Shown: positions 23,151-35,400 of the stretch, piece after piece | Position numbering within the stretch: position 1 is the first letter of the stretch | How the letters are laid out: every line of letters begins with the position of its first letter | Assembly: GCF_000002235.5 (NCBI RefSeq) | Contig: NW_022145605.1 | Coordinates: 31,743,774 to 31,807,773 of the forward strand | Origin: Strongylocentrotus purpuratus | Lineage: Eukaryota; Echinodermata; Echinoidea; Camarodonta; Strongylocentrotidae | Reading direction: 5' to 3' | Length of the DNA: 64,000 nt | Translations under genes and position numbers: made by a program | Notes under the pieces: generated by a model | The model's database searches: none | Told to the model about the DNA's origin: nothing | The model's input: only the letters and a program-made list of their open reading frames with translations

Positions 23151-24160
23151 AAAAGGGATATACACATGTACAAATAAATGTTGGTAATGAAAATGCTAGC
23201 AGATCTAAACCTTCATGTATTATTTTTATAAAGCAAATCGGGGTACATTGAAGTGTGCTTCTATTAGTGCAAATCATTTGCTTTACAAAGTTCACAATCA
23301 AGTACCAAATATCATTACCGTAACAAATTGAAAAGTTGATTTCTAGAAAAATATATAATCAAGCTAAAATTCTCTCTAAACAACACGAGAACAACAGCCG
23401 TATGATTGAGAGAAGAAACAAAACCCGGCTAAATCAATACTCACATGTAATTTGTAAGGATGGTTAAACCACACTTATTGAGTAGGCAAGAAAATTGTAA
23501 TAATTTTGCGGCCAAAATATAGTATGAATAACATACTTTATAACAATGATATTATAATAATATCCAGAATAAAAAAATATGTGAAATACAACGGATCAAG
23601 GCACTCAATAAGAAAAACATAGTACAACAAGAAAGACAACAAAATTCACTTTGAACCAATTACAAAGATAAAATCTATGCAACACCGATTATTCAGAATC
23701 TGCAAATACCACCAACAACATTATTCTCCATGCTAATAATTACTATATATGAACATGTACATTTAGTTAAAGTGGTAGACACTGATTGTACGCTGATTAA
23801 GTTACAAGATTTGTTGAACAAAAGCAAGGTAAACAGTATCATAAATAATTAATGTTTGTAGCACAGTACTGCTTCTGTAGTTGAATTGTGCATAGAACAG
23901 TAATATCAACCAAGTGTGAATACATGAGAAAATGGCACATACAAACACCCATGTACTGCCACTGACTTTTTATATTGCCTATTTATGAAAAACATGACAA
24001 GAAACATAATTAAATTGTACAACAGATTGGGATTTCCCGACGGTTACACTACATGTTACATTAAACGAGACACAAAAGATTCAGAAATTCTTCATTCATA
24101 GCTAATAGAGATTCACTTAACATATTTCTACTGAACCTTTTTTGCGACCTGAAATTCTAC
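23151..24160. other. AT-rich intergenic stretch
   Basis: I see no exon, RNA gene or clear repeat boundary here. Confidence 0.4.
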
Positions 24161-24535
24161 TCATATGATTGGGGATGTTTGATAACCCTTTAGTCTAAGT
24201 TTCATTGAATAAGAACTTATACTTTCAAAATTATATTAAAAATTCAAAAACTTAACCTCAGGTTAAGTTTTTAGATGATGATCCCACAACATATTCTCAG
24301 ATGGTTGACCTGAAATAACCTTTGACCTTGACTTTGTGACCTAAAATTCTACTCACATGGTTGGGGATACTTGATAACTGTTTAGTTCAAGTTTCATTGA
24401 ATAAGAACTTATACTTTCAAAATTATATTAAAAATTCAAAACTTAACCTTAGGTTAAGTTTTAGATGTTGACGCAACCGCCGTCACCGGAAAAGCGGCGC
24501 ATATGTCTCGCTTTTGCTATGCAGGCGAGACAAAA
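24160..24535 (+). repeat. Two-unit direct repeat ending in a GC-rich element terminus
   Basis: A block containing TTTCATTGAATAAGAACTTA and the small palindrome AACCTCAGGTTAAG occurs near 24205 and again near 24390. The second is followed by CAACCGCCGTCACCGGAAAA and CTATGCAGGCGAGACAAAAA. Looks like the end of a dispersed element; a comparable structure is at 33330-33700. Confidence 0.55.
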
Positions 24536-25169
24536 ATGATTCCCCAAATGTACATGGAAATAATGTAGATTCGTTGGGTGAATTTACATATAATTTACCA
24601 ACAAATAGAACATATCTTTCAGAATAATATCCCTCCTTTCTTTACAAGACTACCAGTTTGGTTCATCCCATACATGTCTGAAAAGAGACTCTGACATACT
24701 GTAGTCCCATATGAACTGTACACATATTGCCATCCTCTTTTTCTTCAGTATCAAAATACACAATGTAGGTTGCCAAACATATTAATAAGATAACAGAATA
24801 ATACACGTATGAAATTCTTTTACAGGCAGATATCTACAGGTACTTGGCAATAGATAATTCAAGGCAGGTTTGACATGAACATATAAATACAAAGGCACAT
24901 AAATATTATGAATCCAGAGTAAACAAAAAAAAGATATAGATATATACATAACTCAATTAACAGCCTCTTGTTCTTGTACTATTACATGTATATGCGTTTT
25001 GGTATATTTCTCTACAAATGATTCTGGACATCAAGGCAATACTTGTCAACGTGAGACTGACATGAATACTCTTAAAATTGTTATCATCTGCAAGAAGGTT
25101 GATTCTTTTTCATTGCTATGGCAACATGCTGTTATGTTACAATGGTAACCAGTACCTCCAGATGCCCTA

Positions 25170-26250
25170 TCCTCGTTGGGACAGAGCCTTCTGAAGTCCT
25201 TGAAGAGCACTCATCCTAATATTTGTTCTGAAGAACTAACTCTGCTTAACTCTGCTTTTATACAGCGCTTAATATGTCTCTTAGCGCTTTACAGACATAT
25301 TATTACCCCGGTCATTGGATTCAATACTTGCCTGCACTGTGTGCATAATCTCCACTCCCTGAGGAGCATTCCAGCAAGGCGTTACTTGAGACTTCTGTTC
25401 TTCGGTTGCCATAGTAATCAGCACCTCCAGAGGCCTTCGGAAGTCACTGAGGAGCATTTACCCCACTGCACCTTTCCCAAAAAAGCTACTCGGACCTTCC
25501 TGCATAGTGACCATGGTAACCAGCATATTCAGACACTCGTCTTCATTGCTGAAGAGCCTCCTCAAGATTATTTACCCAAATGTATCTCTAAGAAAAATCT
25601 GACCTCTGCAGGCTCTATTGCTGTTTTTACCAGCAGATCTTCAATGGAACAGAGACTTCCAGACTCAATGAAGAACTTTCACTAAGACGCCACTGACAAA
25701 AAAGAAAACTACTCAACCAGGCACCCTTGCTCATTGGTGAAAAACCTTATGAAGACATTACTTTCATCCTGATGCCACTTCCCATCAAAGAACAACTCAA
25801 TAACAGACTTTAGCTCTTCAGAATGTACAGATAATATAACCAGAGCTTTCTGAAGGTATTCAATAGTATTTTTGTGAAAGCATTTCCTCTGAAGAACTAT
25901 TCCTGATAACTACTCAGAAAATTTCTCTTCAGTTACATGCACCAAGGTGACAAGTTCATCCATACACCGCTCCTCATGGTGCAGAGCCTTCTGAAGACAT
26001 TACTTTTATCCAAATGCCACTTCTCTGCAAAGAACTACTCAGACTTCTGCTCTTCAGCTACCACACTGACCAGCACAACCCGGCGCCCTTCCACATTGGT
26101 GAAAAGCCTTCTGAAGACATTACTTTCATCCAAATGCCGCTTCCCCCCAAAGAACTACTCAGACTTCTGCTCTCCCATTACCATACTAACAAGAGCACCC
26201 AGGCGCCCAACCTCATTACCACAGAGCCTTCTGAAGTCGTTGAGGAGCGC
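25170..26250 (-). repeat. 120-bp tandem array derived from the last coding exon of gene 2
   Basis: GCCTTCTGAAG-type landmarks recur on the plus strand at 26226, 26106 and 25986, exactly 120 apart. More diverged copies lie near 25845, 25744, 25555, 25433 and 25186. On the minus strand the unit is 40 codons. The monomer in the gene ends GEQKSE then TAG; the next reads SNVFRRLFTNVEGRR and ends EEQKSE then TAG; the third keeps SNVFRRLC. The coding end of gene 2 therefore seeded an array that fills its 3' flank, interrupted by a SINE-like element at about 25240-25385. Confidence 0.82.
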
Positions 26251-26420
26251 CTCCCTGAAGGCATCGTCCCCGGAAGCACTGGATTTCCATTTCTTGGTGA
26301 GGAGGTGGTTGTTGATCCACAGGAAGCCTGGTCTTGAAGGAGTCTCTCGTTTCCTAGATCTCCTGGTCGAATGGCAAGGATGGCTGCCTCTGCCAATGTT
26401 GGAGTTGTTGTTACTCGATT
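26155..26420 (-). CDS. DEPDC5: Gene 2 exon 28 (last coding exon)
   Basis: Acceptor CCTTCACAG; ends TAG 26157-26155. Encodes [39 protein letters not shown] and LLNDFRRLC, then a divergent [17 protein letters not shown] tail. Its 3' part is the first unit of the 120-bp array. Confidence 0.9.
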
Positions 26421-29400
26421 CTGTGAAGGAAAAAGAAGACGTTTGTTTTCTACATGCATCACCATAAACAGATCTCTGCAGCGACACTACGTAGTAAATT
26501 CCATGCAAAATCATCATAAGTAAAGGAAAAATATCTTCATTATGATATCAATGGATGGTCAACATACAGCCCCTGTTTTAAGTCTATAGGAATCTCAGAA
26601 ATCAGTAGAGAAAGGATTAAATGATCATAAAAAATGTACAGAGCATTATTTGATGAGTATATACAACAGTGACTGACTGTATTTCCTTCATATAATAGGA
26701 AATGAATATCCACCAAAGAATAAGGTGATTTCTTGCAGTAAATAATGTTGTTTTTTCAGTAGGAAGGGGTTGTTTGTGGTGTTACCACATATTCATTTTT
26801 TACCACTAATTTTTAGTAATATGGTATTCAAATCTTCAAATTGGCAACAAAAAAGTTCATAATAACATCTTAATTGTACATCTGGATTTGGCGCGATATA
26901 AGTTACATTATTATTATTATTATTATTATCTGGTAACTTCTTATCTTTTCTGGACAGTTTCTGTCTATACATATTCTTCTCACAAAAATGACTGTCCAAT
27001 AGAACAAATGTTGCAATGAAGGAAAAGTACCTACATGTATGTTGCCAATTTAAGACAAAAAGCTGATCAATCAAACCTCAAGAACATTTTTATCTTGAAC
27101 AAGGATGATTCTTGAATGATCAGTTATTTCATGGGGATACCAATTAATTTGTATTTTACCTATTTATACATTGTATGCTTGTGCATTTATCTATTTTGTT
27201 TTTGATGCTGTTATTTGTTTTATTCTTACCAAACAGGGCCTCATGGAAGACCACCAAATTGGTGATACATGTATGTGCCATCCTGAAATATCAGAAATAT
27301 ATTATAAAAAAAAGAAGGAAAAAAAAAAAAATAATATATATAAATAAATAAATAAATAATAGAGCAGACTCTCTTACCCTTCCAGGCGGAGCAGAGACAA
27401 GGCAGCATGTCAGGGCGGGGTGATGTCGTGTCAGCCTGGGTAGGGGTCGGTAGGGCAAAGGCCACGCCGGTCACATGGACGTACTGCACATGGATGCTCG
27501 TGTAGGGGGAGTCCTTAGATACCGTCCCTGGTAACGGACTCACGCAGGATGTGTGGTTGGCCAAGAAGCCAAATCTTGGGAGAACAAATATCATATATGT
27601 TTTTTGTAATGATACTAGCTAGCTTCGAGGGGGGTATGAGAATATACTGCCTGGGTACACTAATGGGACATTGCAAGAAAGTTGCAAGAAAGTTGCAAGA
27701 AATCGCAAATCCCCAAAATCTTGCGATTAATTGCAAATTTGCAATTGATCGCAACTCAACATCTTTGCAACACCCCATTAGTAAGAAAGAGAGAGGGAGG
27801 GAGGGGGAGAATAAAAGCTAGATCTAGTTAAATTAGTTTAATTGTTAAATCTTTAATCCTCACAAAATCTTAGAAAATTTAGGAGACTAGTGGGGCGTTG
27901 CCAGAAAGTTGAGTTGCAATCAATCGCAACTTTCTTGCAATGTCGCATAAGTGTAACCCTCCAAAACAGGTTCTATGACACATGCTATGGTGGTAACTGC
28001 TCTGTAATCAATCTCCTGTAATAATAAATTCCAAGCTTCAACCCTGGACCAAACTCATACCTAACCCTAACCCTAACCCTAACCTAAACCCCAAATAGCA
28101 ACCCTAACGCCAACCCTATACCTTGGAAGAAATAAAGCTCAGTATCTAGACAGACGTCACAGCTAGGGCAAATGTAGACTATGGTATCCAAGTAGGATAA
28201 ATACAAAGGGGTTAGAAATGTTCAGAAGGGATTAACATAGGAGTGGCCCGGAAGGAGGAGGGGGGGGGGTGGGGTGATTACCTGTTCAGGATCAGCTCCT
28301 GCACCCTTGCTAATACATCAGGTTCCATAGTCGACCCATCCGGTAGGGCAAGAGGGATGAAGACGGGGCTACAGAGGGGGTCAGAGATGTCCTCCCAGAA
28401 ACAGAAAGGATCAACATGGGACGGGATGAGGTGGAAGCCTGCACTCTGGGCTCGGCGCATCCAGTTCATGATCTATCATGGTAGCAGGAGAAAGAGGAAT
28501 ATTTGATTCATTAATAATAAGTTTGTTTGTTGTAATAATGATTTATTTGCATGATAGTTGGTATAATCGTAATGGTTTTCAAAACACTTGTTTGCATATG
28601 GGTAGCAAAGCTAATACCAGGAAGGGGGGGGGGATGTTTCACAAAGATCCTAAGTTGAACTTATCTCTAAGTTGGACTTAACAATAGGCCATTTTCATAA
28701 GGTAACCAAATTTAATGCACAAGTCTTTGTGAAGTGCCTCAATACACATTATTTCATTCACCTGATAACAATAATAGTATTTCAGTAGACAGAATCCAAA
28801 TTGCATACATTAGTTGTTGCCAGGTTGGACAAACATTATGGCTTGACCTACCTAGCAACACTTAATATATGCAGTTGCATTCTGACTATTGAAATACTAT
28901 TATTCTTATCAGGTAAATGAAATAATTTGTATTGAGGCACTTCACAAAGACTTGTGCATTGAATTTGGTTACATTAGGAACATGGCCTATTATGGAAAGC
29001 CGTTAGCACCTTTGAGAATATTTTGTAAAAAATATTTTAAAAGGCATAAAATGTTGATTCAAATCATTCATATTTTCTATTATCAAGGAGCTTTCATGTT
29101 CTTGATGCAGAATTTATGAAAAGTCTAAAATACTTGAATTTTTGCTTTGAATATATTTTATTTGAAGGCTACAAATGGCTCTCCATAATGTCTAAGTCCA
29201 ACTTAGAGTTAAGTTTGACTTAGGATCTTTGTGAAACAGCCCCCTGCTCCAATAACAGCACAGTGACAATACTAAAAGATGTGCTTTTACATGTACATGT
29301 ACATAAGCATCCCTTGGGATGAATATGCATCACAAACCTATCATAAATTTACAAAGTAATCATTATTGATATGACTTTTATTTCTAATGCAGTGATACCT

Positions 29401-32400
29401 TAATCTAAACACTGCTCAAAGGAGAAAGTAGTGGTCTTTGTAGGCAGATGGTCTCTATGTTAATGTTTACGTTTCTTTTGTATGGGAATGATTCAGAAAC
29501 ACAGTTAACTCTTATCCTGCCATAATGAATACAGCCAAGTGCCACAGGGCTAATCCTCATTGTGCCAAGCCACAAATCGCCCTGTGCCATGTTTATTTTG
29601 AGATAATCTGATGTTGCGATCAATAGCATGTGCGAAGCACTCAGTACAGTACAATGAGCATGAACAATAACTGCTATTTCAATTGTGAGCATGCATGCAT
29701 AAAGCAGCTAAGCTGTGGCTCGATAGCGCGCTCGCATTTACAAAGCACTATAATGGTGGCATGCGTTCGGCCTTATGGCAGAATATGAGTTAAAAGGAGA
29801 CAAAAAAAGTGGTCTGTACAGACAGGTGGTCTTTCTATACAGGCTGACTGTACCTATAAATTGCAATCTCAATGTTTACATGACACACTCACCAGATCAT
29901 TCAGAATTCCAGGAGTCGACGTCAACCACTGAAGCTCCATATCAAAGGCGTGGTCGGGCTGGTAGTTGCTATGGAAACTGGCATGGCAGTACTCCATGTG
30001 ATCTAAGTCTGTATTCCACATCTCAAGAATGATGTTCTTGTAGACAGGCAGGATGCAGAGCCCTAATGATACAAAGGTGACCAAAATTGTTGGTGAAATC
30101 CATCGAAAATCACGGGTGGAATATCTTGCACATTTATTTCATGAAACAAGTTGGCAATACCAGGACACATTCGATAAGTGTCAATCCAAAATCTGTACAG
30201 CTTCAGTACACAAGATTAATTTTGACAACATTTCATTCACTACATAACATAGAATATGATGATGTTTGGTTGGTTTCATCATAGCGTTATCGGTACTTTA
30301 AATCTCTGTCCCTTAAAATCCATATATGTTTATAGAATAAATTGTGGAGCAAGGATAAATTGAAAAGCCTGATTGACATGAATATATTTTCATTTCATGA
30401 TTCAGACACGTGATCTATCCTTGCATACATGTACATTCTGGACATATATTCATCACTGCATTCATTCCTTGTATTACTAATGAATAAGACTTTTCATTTT
30501 ATCTAACACTACCCAAAACTTTTATTTGCAGAATCAACTCAAACAATATTACATGTTGTACTTTTCTCTTATATCTGTACCTCTCTGGTATTAATACTAC
30601 TACTACTAATAATGATAAACAGATTATACATTGCAGCTACTATATAAATATACTCTACTGCCCTGATTTTTATCCTATTCTTATTTTATTTGAGTCTTCT
30701 GATTTGTATTACTTTTGTCTGGATTCCTTTCCAATTCATACACAGAGAGGATACAGATGAAGGACAACCTAAATAATTGAAACCCAGCAAACACTTAAAG
30801 ATATCTTGCTACCTGGTCCATTGGTGTGTTCTTGTACGTCATTCTGTCTGTCCTGAGAGACAGTACACGCAGCTTCAAACCATTCCTGCTGGGGCGGTAT
30901 CTCATACATCGGCTGTCCGATCACAGGCTTTGAAGCATTCTTCACTGAATCTGAAAAGTGCATGGATCAAAGTATATATCAAGGGGTCAGTGACACAATG
31001 GATCAAAGTATATATGTACCTTTTGTAATTAAAGTTTGTCTGAAGATGTACATGTAGAGTTTTCATAACTGGTAACTGGTAAATGCAACTGGTATCCCCG
31101 TGCCATTCTATTCAGGTGTAGGGACAAATCGGAAAAAAAATCAGGAAAAAATAAATCGGGAAACCGATTTAAATCGGGTAATTATCGGGCCTGATTCTTG
31201 AGTTTCATTCTTCTTACAATAGATACATGTGAATGTACAAACAGTAGTGAAAGTTGTTCCCAGAATAGAATTTTAAAGCTTTTATTCAAGAAGGTAATAA
31301 ATAAATTAAGTCCTAAATTTTATGTTGAAAAATCTTGTAAACCTACAGAATGTAGTTGTATAGAGGGGGTAAAGGCCGTCTGTACCAGTTTGGCCAGGAA
31401 GGATTAGACCACCCAGCATTGTCACTGACAGGTAACTTTCTCATCAACTTGGCTCTCAATTAACATAAGAAAAATAGGATCATCGGGGACCAATGGGCAC
31501 TGCTTACCGGTAGGCATTTTTTCAATATAGCGGCAGAGCAAGTACATGTAGCTACAAGTAGTACAGTGGGGCTTTAAATCATTTAATATATTCAAAGATT
31601 GAAATGTTACCTGATGGGGTATCAGGTAGACAGTAGATGTAGTAGCCATAGATTATCTGCTTGGCTCCTCTGATACTAAATACTGAGAAGATATATCCCT
31701 CATTAAGCATCTCCTGTGGGTGAGAACAGTCAATATAAAAAGAATACATTCAAAGTCTTGCCATCAATATTATGCAATCAATATCATGCAATAAATGTTA
31801 TGCGTTCAATGTCATACAATCAGCATCTTGCATGCACTCGATGTAATGCAATCACTACCATTCAATTGAACATGTAATCAATATCATGCATGCCACAGTA
31901 TGCAATTCAAACCATGCAATCATGTTTTATATATACCGGTAGTCAATGATATGCAATCAGTATCATGCATTGAATATAATGCAATCAACATCATACATGT
32001 ACATTAAATATCATGTATTCAACATTCAAGTATCATACATTCAATGTCAATTAAGCATTCAACATACAAACATCATACATTCATTATCATGTATTCAACA
32101 CAATGCATTCATCCTCTGGTAATGCCTCTATTTTCACCCTTCTACCAGGGACATGATAACAATATTAAAGCAAATAATGTACCTCACATTTATAATTATT
32201 AAGAAAAAATACTACTAATAAAGTTTGTTTTACGTACATGCAGTCAAACAGAATTTGGTATTTTGCTAGTTTTTGTTGTTGTTACCTGTAAGACTTTGAC
32301 GGCTTGCTCATGGCTTGGCTGATCAATGAATGCCTTCCTAATCCAGCTCACTGCCTCGGCTGAGGTGAAGCAGTCTGAGGGGAGCCCTCTATGGTCACCT

Positions 32401-35400
32401 CCTATGAAGCCTAGCCCAGTGCTGATGAAGGGAAAAGTAGGGTCAAACCATTATTATGTGTTTTTATGCTCATACTAAAAACAAAGTTTAAGATGCACAC
32501 CAACATTTAGGATTCCCACACTAAAAAATCAGACCAATTTTCTGAGAAACTGAATCACCACTAATAATCTATAAGCTTATACTCTGAGACAAACTTGAAA
32601 GTTTAAACTTAGGAGAGAGAACTTTGGTATAGTGAACTCTCACACAAGATGTCATGGGTTCAATCCTTGCCTGGTGCTTACATGCAGTGACAAGGTGTTT
32701 TATCTATATTTGACACACTCGACCAAGGTGAATCTAATATGTACTTGGCAATTTGGGGGAAAATGAAAAATGTAGGGCCAGGAGAAAGAGCAGCATCAAT
32801 GCTGATGCGGTAACCTTTAGGGAAAAACACAAAGGGAGTTAGTCTGAGCCTGGTGGACCTTAACAAATTATGAGAATACAGACCCTTGGGTGGTCTCCTT
32901 ACCTTGGGTCTCTCATAGCCTTGACAACGGTAGCATACGAACTGCCCTGGTGGGGTCTTTCATCCCTCTTATCCGGAGACTTTGGACTGCCTGGTTCGCT
33001 GGAGGGGTCCTCCTTGCGAGTGGCTACCACACCAGACAGCAGAGTCTGCAGGGTGCCGGTGGTGAGGCTCAGGGAGGCGTGGAGGCTGGTGGGGGTGGAA
33101 GTGCCACTCTGGGCGATCTTCCGGTAGCCGGGACTGGTAGCGCTTTGATTGATGTCACCCTGGGATGTTCTCTAAATTTGGAATAGAAGAAGGCATATTG
33201 TATTTTTAAAAAAAATAGAAAGTGGTATGTGGCAGGATGTAGAAGGATGGTCAAAAGTGCTGATAGGTGTTCAGGTTGTTTGTGATTCACCATGAAAGGT
33301 AGCATTCTGAGTAATCCATGAAGAGGTCCTCAGTATATCGTGATTACAAGCTATTTTTCATATACATGTATGACCCTATGACCTCATGACCCTAAAATCT
33401 AATCAGTTCATTAGGTCTGCAAGATACATATACTGTATGACCCAAGTTTGGCGGTAATCCATCAATCGGCTCTTAAAAATAACGCGATCCCAAGCTATTT
33501 TGCATACATAATGAGCCCTGTGACCTTTGACCCTGTGACCCCCAAATCTAATTAATTCAATGGCTCTGCAAGTTACATACATGACCAAAGTTTGGTAGGA
33601 ATCCATCAGTCGGTTCTTGAGATAACGCGATCACGCGATCACGCGGACAGATAGCCCGAAAACATAATCCTCCGGCTACTTCGTAACAGAGGCATAACAA
33701 AATATTAATCATACATAATCATATTAATTGTTTGGTTATGGCTTGTTTCGTATAATTTAATGCATATTAATAAATAAAAATTATTTTCTTCAGAATTCTT
33801 AACATTAACCTATGGATACAAAACTTTAAAGAAAGATCTATTCTACCTTTTTGGAACCGCTCAGTGATGGTAGGTGGAGTCGAGTCCTCCTTCGATTGAG
33901 CCCTTCAAAGAACCTTAGGAAACCCTCCACAAGGACTGGATGCTTAGATGACCCTTCCTCAGACCGGAACACATCTAGATGGCCTTGGTAACCCTTCTCG
34001 GACATCTGACGCAGGGTGGACGAGTGTGAGGGCAGGAGAACGAATCGAGACCGCCAAAATTTCACACACTGTTCAAGTAATAGGGATTGCAAAAGAAACA
34101 ATCAAAACAGTGATGTATACATCTATCATTTCAGATATCAAAATCCAAATTGAATTTGAATCTGTATAATTCTTATAGTCATCTGTAGGCAGAAATGTGT
34201 CTTCATGTTTCAAGAACGGCTTGCGTAGATATCAACATTCAGTTTAACAGAGACATCTTATACTTCAGTAAGATGTCTGGTGGTTACAATGGGCATAGTT
34301 ATCCAATATTAAATGATGGGGAAGTTTCAAAAGCTTTATTCGAAGCCCTGGGCACCGAGGCATAAAAATTACCATTGATGGTAACTACCATGGAAACCTT
34401 GATTTCTATTGGCTGTTGAGCGATGTTACCATGGTAGCTGCCATTGATGGCAGATTTACCATCAATGGTACGTTTTATGCAACGGGACCCTGGTCATTTA
34501 ATGTGATATAGGGAAATTTTGCTCTTTTTTCCTCCATTTTTCTTCAAGGGTTACTAAGGAAAGAAGAAAATGCTGAGTTAGACTCCTGTAACTATTTTCA
34601 GATTTCTCTCTTTAGAGAAATATTTGATTCACTAATCATTTTCTTGTCTGTCTTAATGCATATAACACTGTATAGAAGACTAAGTTTTGATTCTTTCAAA
34701 TTCAAATAGATGTACTACATAGTACGTCATATTCTGCAAATTAAACACAAGGGAATGTCTCCAATTGTTAATGCTTCATACTGTAATAGGAGAGTGTTTA
34801 GGGAAGGGAAGTTTGCTATTTCAAATGAATTCTACTTGCTATCAATTCACGTGTTCCATCTCAACATTCCATACCTCTTGCAGTTCAAAGCCTTCTCTGG
34901 ACGCCATGCCACAGAACGAAATGTAACTATCACGATAGTTCCACCGATCGTTCTCCACCGGTTTGTGGTACATCCTGCTGTATGCTATCTCATAGGCGTG
35001 CTTGTGAAGGGGCCAGAGGGAGTAGGTGTAGGCCAGTTTGGGGCTTGGAGAACTCTTCCTGAAAGTTGCAGGCATAGAAGACACAAATGATGTATTTTTG
35101 TTACGGGACAAACTATTTTGTAACTAATTTGTTTGTTTGTTTGTTTGTTTTATTTGTTTTTACCTGACTGCTATTAAAGAAATCATGTGTATATATGCTT
35201 GTAAGTAAGCAACCAGGGGACCAAAGGCTTTAAAGGGACTTGGTAACATTGTTCAGATGAGAGAAAAATTATAAGAAAGATCAGAGTTTAATCACTATTC
35301 GTATGGGCATTTAAAATTGGCTGAAGCGGTAATGTCAATGTGATGTAGAGCCAGACTACATGTACTTTCCCAGCTGTTCCAACATATGAAATGTCTAAAA

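Noticed and set aside
22673..23301. Three long minus-strand frames rich in Ser, Leu, Pro and Phe
   Set aside because: Low-complexity translation of a purine-rich tract; the same holds for 620-1165, 8443-8774, 9422-9787, 10301-10830 and 58014-58286.
25176..25685. Plus-strand 169-codon open frame
   Set aside because: It runs through array monomers and a SINE-like insert, with no family resemblance or splice context.
25937..26467. Plus-strand open frame of 176 codons with an internal repeat (KSLLKTLLSSKC)
   Set aside because: It is the reverse strand of the gene 2 last exon and its 120-bp array; the minus strand explains it fully.
32870..33186. Plus-strand frames of 85 and 98 codons
   Set aside because: Shadows of the GC-rich gene 2 exon 21 on the minus strand.
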